Shown: positions 12,240 through 23,875, numbered from the stretch's first letter. The stretch: 64,000 bases of DNA from Bettongia penicillata ogilbyi (GCA_023548195.1 JAJHZJ010000800.1:1-64000), one strand, 5' to 3'. Program-made: numbers and translations. The notes: generated from the letters alone by a model not told the origin.

Positions 12240-12442
12240 TTGAAGGCAAGAAATGTTTCTTACTCATGTCTGTATGTCTCATAGTGCTTAGCACAGAGGG
12301 CTAAATTCTGAACCAATCTTGGTTGAATGATCAAGTGTACCATTTTATGATTTCTTTCTTCCCTTCGCTGGTTAAGATTTATCTCTTTTTCCATGGTTGC
12401 AATTCTCCACTGATTTTTTTAATGATGATCTTTTCTGTTAGT
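12240..12442 (-). mobile_element. Old L1 LINE, minus strand, left part
   Basis: Decayed L1 sequence on the minus strand, cut at 12442 by the second HAL1-type insertion and resuming at 15310. Weakly recognisable here; the assignment rests on the continuation to the right. Confidence 0.55.
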
Positions 12443-12457
12443 CATTTTATCTATTTA

Positions 12458-15294
12458 TTTTTTTTATTATAAATTTATTTATTTAACTTTTTACATTCAT
12501 TTTCACAAAATTTTGGGTTCAAAATTTTCTCCCCCTTTATCCTCTCCCCCCACCCCAATACACCAAGCATTCTAATTTTCCCTATTACCAATTGCCCTCT
12601 CCTCTATCATCTCTCCCTTCTGTTGCCCCCAGCCTCTCTTTTTCCTGTAGGGCCAGATGACTTTCTATTGCCCATTAACTGTATTTCTTATTTCCCAGTA
12701 GCAAGAACCATACTAAACAGCTGTTCCTAAAACGTTGAGTTCCAAATTTTCCCCATCCCTCCCTCCCCACCCATTCCCCCTGGGAAGGCAGGCAATTCAA
12801 TATAGGCCATATCTGTGTGGTCTTGCAAATGACTTCGACAATAGTCATGTTGTATAAGACTAACTATATTTCCCTCCATCCTATCCTGCCCCCCATTGTT
12901 TCCATTGTGTCTTTTGATCCTGTCCCTCCCTGAGTGTTGACTTCAAATTGCTCCCTCCTCCCATTGCCCTTCCCTCCATCATCCCCCCCACCCTTGCTTA
13001 TCTCCTTCTCCCCCACTTTCCTGTATTGTAAGATAGGTTTTCATACCAAAATGAGTGTGCATTTTATTTCTTCCTTTAGTCGAATGTGATGAGGGTAAAC
13101 TTCTTGTTTTTTTTTTCTCAGCTCTCCTCTTTTTCCCTCCACTAAAAAGTCTCCTGCTTGCCTCTTGAATGAGATATAATTTACCCCATTCCATTTCACC
13201 CTCTTTCCTCCCACTACATTTCTCTCTCACGATTTACCTTAATTTCTTTTAAAATATGATCCCATCCTATTCAATTCACTCTGTGCTCTCTATCTCTGTG
13301 TGTGCGTGCATGTGTGTATGTGTGTGTGCATGCACACGTGTACGTGTGTGTGTGTGTATGTGTGTGTGTGTGTGGTCCCACCAACTACCCAGATACTGAA
13401 AAGTTTTAAGAATTACAAATATTGTCTTTCCATGTAGGAATGTAAACAGTTCACTTTTGGTAAGTCCCTTAAGACTTCTCTTTGCTGTTTGCTTTTTCAT
13501 GCTTCTTCTCATTCTTGTGTTTGAAAGTCAAATTTTCTTTTCAGCTCTGGTCTTTTCATCAAGAATGTTTGAAAGTCCTCTGTTTCATTGAAGGACCATA
13601 TTTTCCCCTGAAGTATTATACTCAGTTTAGCTGGGTAGGTGATTCTTGGTTTGAGTTCTAGTTCCTTTGACTTCTGGAATATCCTATTCCACACCCTTCG
13701 ATCCCTTAATGTAGAAGCTGCTAGATCTTGAGTTATCCTAATTGTATTTCCACAATACTGGAATTGTTTCTTTCTGGCTGCTTGCAAGATTTTCTCCTTG
13801 AGCTGGGAGTTCTGGAATTTGGCCACAATGTTCCTAGGAGTTTCTCTTTTTGGATCTCTTTCAGGCGGTGATCAATGGATTCTTTCAATACTTATTTTGC
13901 CCTCTGGTTGTAGAATATCAGGGCAGTTTTCCTCAATAATTTCATGGAAGATGATGTCATGACTTTCAGGTAGTCCCATAATTTTTAAATTGTCTCTCCT
14001 GGATCTATTTTCCAGGTCAGTTGTTTTTCCCATGAGATATTTCATATTATGTTCCATTTTTTCATTCTTTTGGGGTTTTTTTGTGATTTCTTGGTTTCTC
14101 AGAAAGTCTTAGCCTCCATCTGTTCCATTCTAATCTTGAGAGAACTATTGTCTTCAGTGAGCCTTTGAACCTCTTTTTCCATTTGGCTAATTCTGCTTTT
14201 GAAAGCATTCTTCTCCTCACTGGCTTTTTGAACCTCTTTTGCCAATTGAATGAGCCTATTTTTCAAGGTGTTATTTTCTTCAGCATTTTTTTGGGTCTCC
14301 TTTAGCAAGGTATTGACCCGTTTTTCATGCCTTTCTTGCATCTCTCTCATTTCTCTTCCCAGTTTTTCCTCCACCTGTCTAACTTGATTTTCAAAATCCT
14401 TTTTGAGCTCTTCCATGGCCTGAGCCCACCGGACATCCACCTCGGATGTCTGGGATAGAGAGGCCCCGACCTCCATGTCTTTCCCTGATGGTAAGAATAG
14501 TTCCTCATCATCAGAATTGAAAAGCGGGAACATCTGTACCCCATCAAAGTAGCTTTCTATAGTCTTATTTTTCTTCCCTTTTCTGGGCATTTTCCCAGCC
14601 AGTTACTTGACTTCTGAGATTCCTCTCCACCCCCGCCTAGATCCGCCCAGCTAGTGCTTGGGGTCTGAGATTCAAATGGGCTTTCTGCGGCATGCTCAGC
14701 TGCTATTCAATGTGAGCTTAAGTTCTGGTGCTCAGATGGGGGCAGGGCCACCTCCCAGGCTCAGTTCCCTCAGGGGGTTTATGCAGAGACCTTCAGTAAT
14801 GGGGCGGGTGGTGGCAGGGCTGTCTCCCAGGCTCAGTTCCCTCAGGCAATTTATGCAGAGACTCTTCGGCAATGGAGCTCCTACCTGCTCAGGGAATCCC
14901 GGGCTGCCGCTGCCTCTGCCGCTGCCTCCTGAGGGGGCCCGAGTCACAGAGACACCCCACTCCCCTCTCGGCCAGCCCAGAAGTGTCTCTCACTGACCTG
15001 GAGCATCTGTGGGTGGAGGGAACTTCATGGCCGCTGGATATTCCATCCCTGAAGCCTGCTCGGATCTGCTCCTCTGGAGCCGCAGCCAGGGCAGCACAGG
15101 GGTGGGCTCTGCTGTAACAGACCCCTGGGGACGACTCTCCAGGGCTCTCTGGAATGGAGATCTTTTCCACTGTGTTTCTGTGCGCCTTGCAGTGCTCCAG
15201 AATTTGTGGGGAGTTCTTTTTGCAGGAAATATATGGGCTGTGGGTTCGGAGCTAGCATACCTGAGTCTTTCTACTCTGCCATCTTGGCTCCTCC
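12458..15294 (-). mobile_element. HAL1-type (ORF1-only L1 derivative), full length, copy 2, inverted
   Basis: A 2.84-kb element opposite to copy 1: it starts at 15294 with 'aggagccaagatggcagag' (minus strand) and ends at 12458 with an A-rich tail. The 15-bp duplication CATTTTATCTATTTA is perfect at 12443-12457 and 15295-15309. The ORF1-to-3'UTR junction, the CA-type repeat and the 3'UTR match copy 1, so both come from an ORF2-less source element rather than from separate deletions. Confidence 0.92.
13509..14590 (-). pseudogene. L1-type ORF1 of HAL1 copy 2, several breaks
   Basis: It starts with MPRKGKKNKTIESYF at 14590. The frame is lost near 14098 through a one-base deletion relative to copy 1. 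An 18-nt in-frame deletion lies near 13955, and a CGA-to-TGA stop occurs near 13870. The last third (13509-13826) is open. It is not functional as it stands. Confidence 0.88.
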
Positions 15295-15309
15295 CATTTT
15301 ATCTATTTA

Positions 15310-16780
15310 CAACTCATTTTTATGTATATTATAAGACACTGGTCTAAAACTATTTTCTACCAAACTGCTTTCCACTTTTCCCACATTTTTGTTGAATAAA
15401 GAGTTCCTTCCTAATACTTTGTTTACCTGGGTTTATCAAAGACTAGAAGACTTACGTAAGTCTTGTTTGTCTAATCTGATCAATTTTAAAAGTCTTTACA
15501 GAAAATTAAAATTTTTCATAATTACTACTTTTATCACATAATTTCAGATGTAATTTCCCAGTCCTCATCTTTCCTACTGTTTTTCACTACATCCTTTGAT
15601 ATCCTTGACCTTTTGTTCCTCCATATGAATTCTATCATCATTTTTCCTAATTTTATAAAGTATCTCCTTAGTAGTTTGCTTGGCATAGCTTTAAGTCTAT
15701 GAGCTATCTGTACAATAGCATCATTTTTACATTATTGGCATACAGAAACCTTGAATAATAAATGTTTCTCCAATTAGGTAGGTCTTTGTTTCTGTGAAAA
15801 TTATTTTGTACTGTTCTTCTACGTACCTACATTTCAGTGTTATTTTAGGTGGTACTTAACTATTTAATCTCTTCTTGTGGTCCTAGCTCGGAACAAATAG
15901 AAATTCTGAAGATTTTTGTGGTTTTATTTTACATCATGCTACTTTGTTGAAGCTATTGTTGTGATTAATTTTGTTGATTCTCTAAAGTTTTCTAAGTAAA
16001 TTAAAATATCATCTGAAAATTAAGATTTCTTTTTAATAAAAGTGTATGTGTAGAATCTATATAAGACTGCAAGCTGTCTCGGGGAGGAAGGAGGAGAAAA
16101 TCTAAGACTTACGGAAGTGATTGTAGAAAACTGAAAACAAATAAATTAATTTTTAAAATTAAGACTTTTATGCCTTCACATGTAATTATTTTTGTTAAAG
16201 TCACTTGGGAACCTGAGAAATACACATAGTCCCTAATATTCTCATTCATTGGTTTCTATTAAATCCAGTTTTCCAACATTCTCTTCAAGATTTATGTTCC
16301 TGGTTGATTGGTCCAATGATGACAGAACAACATTAAACTCATGTACAAATTAATACTTTACTATCTAGGTCTTTTTGCATTTTAGTAATCATTCCCTTAT
16401 AAACTTGGTTGCAATGCCAATGCTTTTATTTTACACTAATATTGTTACATTGTCTATCATGCCTTTATATCATACTTTTTCTCCATGCCTCTCAACGGAA
16501 TTTGTATTTGCTTCTGCTTGATCTAAAATTATGTTTGTAATTTCTGCATTTTAGGATCAGGTGAAGCATAATATATTTTATTCTAAATCGCTTCTATGTT
16601 AAACCTAACTCACTTTAGAGTTATATTTATTTTTAAACTATATGGATTCCCTGTGCTTTAGGTGTGTTTCTTGAAGACCACAAATTGTTGGGTTCTGTTT
16701 TCTAACCTACAGGATTTTAAGTGATTTAATGGTAGAATTTCACATACCATAGTGAGCAGCTGAGATATTTGGAATTAAGT
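15310..16780 (-). mobile_element. Old L1 LINE, minus strand, ORF2 remnant
   Basis: On the minus strand this is decayed L1 ORF2; the 15900-16020 segment is recognisable as the reverse-transcriptase region. A short plus-strand L1 3' end with A-rich tail ('gtagaaaactgaaaacaaat') is inserted at about 16030-16155. Confidence 0.7.
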
Positions 16781-17189
16781 AGGCCTTCTTGGTTCCCTCC
16801 AATCCCACCATAAGGCAACTATCCTGTCTGACTCAAAAGCTTGACCCTGGCAAGCCTAGCATCCTCTTAGATGGATGAAGGCCAAGAAGAATAACAACTT
16901 GTTCTGGGTGGGGAAAACAATGGAGGAGGGGAAATCTTCAAAAGTTCCCTAGTAAATTCTGCTGAGAACTTAAGTTCATACCTTAAAGAGAGTAGGATTT
17001 ATCCATTTCAGCAAGCATTCCTTATAAAGCCTATTTTGTACAAAACACTTTACTAAGTTCCCTGACCTACTCTTCTTTGTATATGTTATATCCTCAAGCA
17101 TTTAGGGGAGATGGTGAAAAAAGGTACTGGAAAAAGGAGTAGATCAAAAGTAGTGTTGAAATGGGACTTAAAGATAGAAAAAACTGCTC

Positions 17190-18610
17190 TAAATCATGAA
17201 TGATTAGAAAAATGCAAAATAAAACAACTTTGAGTTTCCACTTTACACCCATCAGATTGGAAAAGATGACAAAAATGATAAATGTTCCCGAAGCTGTGAG
17301 AAAACAGGTACATTAATGAACTTTGGGCAGAGTTATGAACTGTTCCAGTTATTCTGGAAAGCAATTTGGGACTATGCCCAAAAAGTTACTAAACTGTGAT
17401 CCTATGATAAGCACTACAAAAGTCTATACTCCAAAGACATCAAAGAAATAGGAAAAAGATCCACATGTACAAAAATATTTATAGCAGTTTTTTTGAGATA
17501 TCAAAGTATTTTGGAAGTTAAGGAAGTTCCCATCAATTGGGGGAATAGCTGAAAAAGAAATGTTATTTAAACATGATGGAATGCTACCATATTTCACCAC
17601 ATAATCATTGCACCTTGTTTTTTTCAGTCCAAAATTTGGTTTATAACCATTCATCATGTAATCATTATACGGCATAATTCTGTTTATCACACCGCAATGT
17701 AAACCAAGTAGCAATGTCCTTACCAGTGACCTGTGGATATCCATTTATCTTTCACACGTTGGGAGCTGCAAGTCTGGAATTTTCAGTGCACATGCATTGT
17801 CAGTATGTTTCTAAAAGTCTACTTGCATGGTTTGTTTAAAACTTTGCAGTACTAATGATACTGTCACTCAACTCAGTGAAGAGCCATCGGTGCAAGGGGA
17901 GTGGACAAGCAGGTGAAGCTGCCACGTAATATGGTAAGACTTGCATCTTTCCATGCTAGCTAAACTGTACAATTCATCTGCCAGTGATACAGTTTAGTAA
18001 TAAATGATTAATAATGATTAATTAATGATAAATAATACCAGCACAAATTTTTTTAAAGTTTCACATAATGGTTGCTTCCACTTTTTTGCAAAAAATATTG
18101 AGCATAAAATAAGGGATGATTTTGTGTTAAAGTATGGTATTTTGTTGTAAGAAATGTTGAAGAGGATGGTTTTAAAAAACTTGGGAAGATTTGAATGAAT
18201 TGATGCAGAATGAAGTGAGCAGACCCAAGAGAACATTTTACACAATGGCAACAATATTGTAAAGACAAACAGCTTTGAAAAACTTAGGAACTCTGATCAA
18301 CACAACCACCAACCACAATTCCAGAGGACTCATGAGGAAAACTACTAACCCATGTTCTCATAGTAGGGTGATGGACTCAAGATACAGATATATTTTTTGG
18401 GACATAGCCAATGAAAGAACTTGTTTTGTTTAACAATTTATGTCTGTGACATGGAGTTCATTTTTCCTTCTTTTCCAATGGGAGTGGGGAAGAGAAGGGA
18501 GGAAGAAAAGACAGATCTTTGGGGGAAAAAACCTTAATTTAATTTTAAAAAAAGAAAGGGGGCTGGAAGGGGAATTGGTATGTGGGCAGACAGAAGCTAT
18601 CCTGACTTTG
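17190..18610 (+). mobile_element. L1 3' end, plus strand, split by a MITE
   Basis: The 3'-terminal L1 region ('atttatagcag', 'ccatcaattgggggaatagc', 'tgatgcagaatgaagtgagc') runs from about 17190 to 17586 and resumes at 18138, ending in the A-rich stretch near 18550. The interruption is the element at 17587-18137. Exon 17 begins downstream at 18661. Confidence 0.8.
17587..18137. mobile_element. Tc1/mariner-like MITE with TA target duplication
   Basis: The 551-bp insertion has imperfect inverted ends: the first 25 bases starting CCATATTTCACCACA match the reverse complement of the last 25 (starting CCATACTTTAACACA) at 19 positions. TA lies directly on both sides (17585-17586, 18138-18139). Removing it restores a continuous L1 sequence. 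No transposase frame is seen. Confidence 0.75.
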
Positions 18611-18660
18611 CAAAGTTTCTTCCTTCTCCTAGCCACCCCTCCCGAGTGGCCCACCTTTAC

Positions 18661-19291
18661 CTGTGAGAAGGAACCTGTAAGTGTGGAGCTGGTTGCCTGA
18701 TGTCTTCTCCTGGCACAAATGCACTTGGCCTGTCCTCCAGGTTCTGGTGTCCTGTATGTTGATTCTTTGAGGGATTCTGCTCAAAGGTTCTGGGCAGGTG
18801 AGTCTCATCTTGCCTCAGGTACTGTCCCCCTTGCTCTAGCCTTGAAGAGCTAGATGAAAGGGAAGGACTTCCCTCGGATGTCTCTGTGTGATCCAGACCC
18901 CAACTCACCCTAGTCCTACTATGGCCATCATTTCCGAATGACTGGCCATGGTAAGAGGCCTCCTGGTGGTCCCCAGGGCCTCCTCCTTGGTTATAGCCAG
19001 AAGACCCTTGCCTGGGTTGGCTGGGCCCCAAGGGTGTGTCTGTCTCCTTCTGGGAGGGAGATGTCCATCCCTGCTCTGTTCCATGAGTCAGGGGGCTTGG
19101 GGCACTGTCCTCAGTTCCCTCTTGGCAGCTTTTCATGCACTCCTCCTCAGAGAGGAAGTTGTTCCTGTTGCCATGGCAGCCACCATACCAGAAACGGTTA
19201 CATTTGCCTACAGTGGGAATGAAGTACCAGCGAGGGGTCCAATCCCCACAAGAGCCATGGGCGCTGGGCAGCAGGCACCTGACTGGGTAGG
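18661..19291 (-). CDS. PAPLN: PAPLN exon 17: Kunitz domain and long polar linker
   Basis: The largest exon in the window (631 nt), after CTCTACAG and before GTAAAG. It starts with a complete Kunitz/BPTI domain: CLLPSAHGSCGDW, then RWYF, CNRFWYGGCHGN, NNF and EECMKSC, with all six cysteines and the FWYGGC core. The residue after the second Cys (P1) is Gly, so inhibition of trypsin-like proteases is unlikely. About 150 residues of Ser/Gly/Gln-rich linker follow. It ends in phase 2. Confidence 0.95.
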
Positions 19292-20346
19292 CTGTAGAGG
19301 AAGAGCAGGAGAGAATTGTGCTTCATCACCTATAGGAAGTCCTTAGCAAGAGCACTACTCCTCTCTTTCTTTATCTATCAACTGTTCTGAAGACACAGGC
19401 TCAGAAAAACTGAGGGGCCAAGAGAGGGAGTGAGAAGAGTCGGGGAAACCAAGGCCAGCATCTCCATTGTGAAGAACCAGTGGTGGTGCTGGGAATGAAG
19501 CCATTCTGAACCCTCTGCCCAAATTTCTGCACACAGAAAGAAATGCCAAGGGGACCTCAATGAAATAGGATTTCAAGAATCTCACCAACACCTTAAAGGC
19601 AGTAGGCTTTACCCAAATCAACAATCTTTTAATAAAGAGTCTATTGTGTGCAAGGCACTCTTCTAGTTCCTGACATGCTATTTTTGCATAAGATATGTCC
19701 TTAAGGATTTAGGGGCAAGGGAAGGAGAAGATATTAGAAGAAGGAACATTGGAAAAGGATTGAAAAATATGGAAAAATGCTCTAAGTGGCTTAAGACTGA
19801 AGAAAAGCAAATTAAAACAACTGAAGTTCTTCCTCACAGCCATGAGATTGACAAGGTTGAGAAAAAATGACAAATGAGGGAAAATAGAAGTTAGAACTTA
19901 TGAGGCAGCTAGTGAGACAGTGGTTGGACTACTAGACCAAGAGTCAGGAAGATCTGGCTAAAATCCATCCGCCATGGTCACTGTGTGACCCTGGGAGCGT
20001 CACTTAACTTCTGCTTGCCTCAGTTTCCTCAACTATAAAATGGAGGCAGTAATAGCTTCTACCTCCAAAGACTGTTGTGAGGACCAAGGAGATATTTGTA
20101 TAAAGCATTTAGGGGGCAGCTAGTGGATAGAGTCCTGGCCCTGGAGTGGAGGACCTGAGTTCAAATGTAGCCTCAGACATTAGCTGTGTGATTCTGTGCA
20201 AAGCACTTGACCCCATTGTCTCAAAAACATTAAAAAAGCACTTAGTACATACAGTGCTTGGCCCATAGGAGGTGCTATTTAAATTCTTGTTCTCCTTCCT
20301 TTCACCCTAAAGAGGATGATAATGCCTAGAGGACAGGGTCACTTAC
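19292..20346 (+). repeat. Intron 16-17 with L1 fragment and two CORE-SINEs
   Basis: About 19790-19890 is a piece of L1 3' sequence. About 19905-20105 is a MIR-type SINE and about 20110-20245 a second SINE of the 'gggcagctagtggatagag' type, both on the plus strand. Nothing else is recognised. Confidence 0.75.
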
Positions 20347-20476
20347 GGTAGTTAGGCCTGCCTCTGCAGCCTTCTCCCAGGGGGCCTGCGCTGGAAGCCA
20401 CATTGTCATAGCAGCAGCCATACTGGGATCCTCGGCACTCCATGGATGGGTTCCGCTGGGGCTCAGCTTGCCCAGC
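20347..20476 (-). CDS. PAPLN: PAPLN exon 16: third cysteine module
   Basis: A 130-nt exon after CTACGTAG and before GTAAGT. It contains CRGSQYGCCYDNVASSAG then PLGEGC, the third C-x6-CC-x14-C module, followed by a short hinge into the Kunitz domain. It starts in phase 0 and ends in phase 1. Confidence 0.95.
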
Positions 20477-20910
20477 CTACGTAGAGGGAGGAGGGGATGA
20501 CAAAGTGAAGGGACAGGCAAACCAGTACGCCAAACCCTACGTCATGGAGAGTCCCAGAGAGTTTTTAGAACTCGTTTTTGGGAAAAGCGAGGGATGGAAG
20601 AAAGGGTCTCCAAGCCCAGTTTTTCGTGTTTCCATTTCTCAGACTCCCAGACTTCCACTCTCACCCTGGTACAGATAATCAGAAGAACAGCAGTAGGAGA
20701 CTTTCTCTCCCCACCCTACTCCCCATTCCCAGATGCACCCAAACTCCCGGCCCCTCCCAAGTCTTGGTAGCCAGGGAGAGGCAGGGACATAGAGTCTCAA
20801 AGAATGTTCAGGAAGGCAGAAGCAGATGCAGGAAGGGAATTCTGCACCCTAACCACCTGAGTCAAATCTAAACAAGCAGTGCATCCCACCCAAGGGATCA
20901 AGCTACTTGC
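20477..20910. other. Intron 15-16, no repeat recognised
   Basis: The 434-nt intron between exons 15 and 16 starts with the GC donor of exon 15. I see no interspersed repeat or RNA gene in it. Confidence 0.7.
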
Positions 20911-21016
20911 CGTAGAGGACGCTGCTCTTGGCCCATGTCTGTTCCCAGAGGACAGTGGACAGCCTGCGAAGTTCGGGCCCAGTGCTGACGAGACCCCATC
21001 AGGACAGCATCCATAC
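20911..21016 (-). CDS. PAPLN: PAPLN exon 15: second cysteine module, GC donor
   Basis: A 106-nt exon after CAACAG. It reads YGCCPDGVSSALGPNFAGC, completing the second C-x6-CC-x14-C module, then a linker ending AASST. The only donor that keeps the frame to exon 16 is GCAAGT, a GC splice site with an otherwise perfect consensus. The end corresponds to the human sequence AVAST in the same place as I recall it. Confidence 0.88.
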
Positions 21017-23314
21017 CTGTTGAGAGTTCTCATGGAGTCTGTCTTCTTCCTGCCAGACTTTTCCCTCTGCTTCTCCCTCCCCCACTCCTGCTTTCCTCCT
21101 TTCCACCTTTCTACTGAGCTAGAGGGCCCAAGGAGCTCAGGTCCTGGGGGAATGGGGGGAAAGAGACCTTATAAGTGACTTGCCCAGGGTCACACAGTTA
21201 GTATCAGAAGTGGAATTTGAACTTGGTGCTTTCTGAACATTTCTATCTGCTTTTCTGTACTGTGACCTCTTAGTAGTAGAGGCTTAAGCAGCCTTTTCAT
21301 AGAAAGAGGCAAAGTAAAGAAGGATCTTCTTATTAATATCACACCCCTTTCAGGGAATCCCTCTTAAGGAATAAAAGTGGTCATGCCCTTTCCATCTCTA
21401 TCACCTTGCTCAGGCCATTTATTTTGCATGAGTCTTGTGAACATGTGCCAAACGTTCACCAGACCCTGATGACTCACGGCAGATAGCGCTAGACTTGGAG
21501 TGAGTTGAAATCTTACCTCTGATATTTACTAGCTATGTGACTCTGAACAAGGCACTTCACCTATGCCTGTCTCAGTTTCCTCAACTGTAAAATGGGAATA
21601 AATATTAATAATAGCACCCACCTGCCAGGGTTGTTCTGAGAATCAAATGAGGTTATATTTGTAAAGCACTTTGTGAATCTAAAATTACTATAAGAATGTG
21701 AGCCATCAATTAGTATTATCTACCAGCTCTCATTAATTACCCCAAATGCAGAGAGCTTATGGTTAGCACATAGTATAAAATTCATTATGAATTGAGCTGC
21801 ACTTATGAGCAACTAGGCTTTTGGAAAATACAGTAGATAGAGTTCTGTGGATTTGGCATCAAAGGATTTAGGTTGGAATCCAAACTCTCCTACCTGGTTA
21901 GTTTCTTCTACAGGGACTCAGTTTCTTCATCTGTAAAATGAGGGTATTGAACTAGATATTCTCTAAGGTTCCTTCCAGCTCTAAATCCTATGTATGATCT
22001 ATGAGTCCTCATGAAGCCCTGTCCTGCATGACTTGTTCTCCTTGGAAACAATGACCACCATGATTTTTAATGAGTATGGGTGAGAAAATGGGAGCTCATG
22101 GATTTGTTTTGGTACCCTCTCTACTTAACTGGTGTGAGTAGGATTATGAAGGAAGGAAGGTTATCAGGTCCCATCTGTGGCATCCAAGGAGTGAGCATGA
22201 GAAATTTGGAGCTGGAGGTAGCTAAGTGGTGCAGCAAATAGAGCACCAGTCTTGGAGTCAAGAGGACATGAATTCAAATGTGACCTTGGACAGTTGACAC
22301 TTTCTAGCTATGTGACCCTGGGCAAGTCATTTAAACCTGATTGCTGAGAGGGAGGGAAGAAGGGAGGAACAGGGAGAGGGGTTGAGAAGGGGAGAAAGTT
22401 AGGGAGGGAGAGAGATTTGGATCTGGAAAGTAAATTGGAGGTCACTGAATTCACCCCTTTCATTTTACAGATGAGGAAATTGAGATCTCAACAGGAAAAG
22501 TAATTTGCCCAAGGTTACATAACTAGTCAGTGACAGAGCTGGAATTCAAACCCAGATCCTCTGAACCCTTTCGTGGAATCATATTGTCTCTCCTGTCCCA
22601 GGGAGTTACAGATCTCAGAAATCTGTCTTTTCTATTCCCCCTTAATTCTAGTGCTTTCCCTCTATTATTTCCAACTTATCCATCATATGGCTTGTTTGTA
22701 TATAGTTACAGTTGTCTGTTGTCTCCCCATTAGACTGGGGTCTCCTTGAAAGCAGGGGCTGTTCTTGGTCTTCCTTGGTATCTCCAGCACTTTGTACAGA
22801 GTCTAACACACAGTAGGTCCTTAATCCAATTTTTATTGACTGACTTCCAGGGCCATCTCCATCATCCTGATCTATATCTGGCTCTGGAGGAGACAGTGAG
22901 TCTGGAGGAGACAGTGAGTCTGGAGGAGACAGTGAGTCTGGTGACCTTGCACAGCCTGCCTCACTTAAATCCAATTCACTTGTAAGTTAGGGCATCACTT
23001 TCCTGGTGGTTCTCTTGGAGAATGAAGGACAAACCACAACACTGACTGCTTTCTGATACCTTGATAGTGCAAAATGCTTTCACATCAATTCTCTCAGGTC
23101 ACCCTGCGACAGACTCAAGAAAGAGGGAAGTGACTTGCCCAAATTACAATTAACAGTAGAACAAAGATTAGAGTCCAGATCTCATGATTCTCAGCCAAAT
23201 TTTCTTTCCGCTAAACATACTGTCCCCATGCTACTCTGTGCCAGAACTAATCAGAATTCCCTGAGGGTCCTCTCTTTACCTGGCAAGGAGAGAACGTCCA
23301 TCTTCATCACTCAC
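21017..23314. repeat. Intron 14-15: SINEs, L2 fragment, 18-bp tandem repeat
   Basis: MIR-type SINE pieces lie at about 21165-21255 (minus), 21485-21690 (plus), 21810-22010 (plus), 22215-22345 (plus), 22425-22565 (minus) and 23090-23215 (minus). About 22575-22850 looks like an L2 3' end on the plus strand. The 22883-22936 stretch is a perfect 3 x 18-bp tandem repeat of the unit 'tctggaggagacagtgag'. Confidence 0.75.
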
Positions 23315-23570
23315 CTGCTCTGCTGACATGAGATCCTGGGACAGCCACGCCCGAAGGGACCAGGAGCCACTGTATGGCCATCTGGGCAGCACCCATGAAG
23401 GCTGTGGCTGCAGTCATGAGACCGTGACCTCACCCCAGGGTTGTGCTGAGATCTGGAGATGCTCCGGCCAGACTCCCAGTGATGAGGCAATAAGTTAGAG
23501 CCCCTGTCTCCCTCAGCACTATGTTCAGACACAGGGTGGTTCCTGTGTATCCGCCATTCCTCCCTGGTAC
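23315..23570 (-). CDS. PAPLN: PAPLN exon 14: linker and first C-x6-CC-x14-C module
   Basis: A 256-nt exon after TTTCTAG and before GTGAGT. The first half is a polar linker. It ends with CSHSLHGCCPDGHTVAPG then PFGRGC, the first of three small cysteine modules, and CQQSR, which opens the second. The intron before it is only 305 nt. It ends in phase 2 within an Arg codon. Confidence 0.93.
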
Positions 23571-23875
23571 CTAGAAAGCAGAGGAAATAGAACCTCATGT
23601 CTAGAGCTCATTACACCCTGCCACCTTGCCTCCCCTCTGAATCACCCTGCCAGATGCTAGGTACTCTCGGGTGGCTTCTCCCAGCTGTCTGAGGTACATA
23701 TGTCTGTTGCCCAAACGTCTGTATTCAGATGGCTGGCATCTAGAGCCAATGCAGTCTTGTGGTGCAGTGCGGTGCAATCATCCTACCTACCCCACACTTC
23801 CCCCAAACTTCAGGGAAGCAAGGGGCAGAAGAGAAGGAAAATTTGGAGGGCAAAGGAATGGATTGACTCCCAAAC

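Noticed and set aside
18938..19346. Plus-strand frames of up to 132 codons
   Set aside because: They are antisense to the Kunitz exon 17, whose minus-strand reading is clearly the real one.
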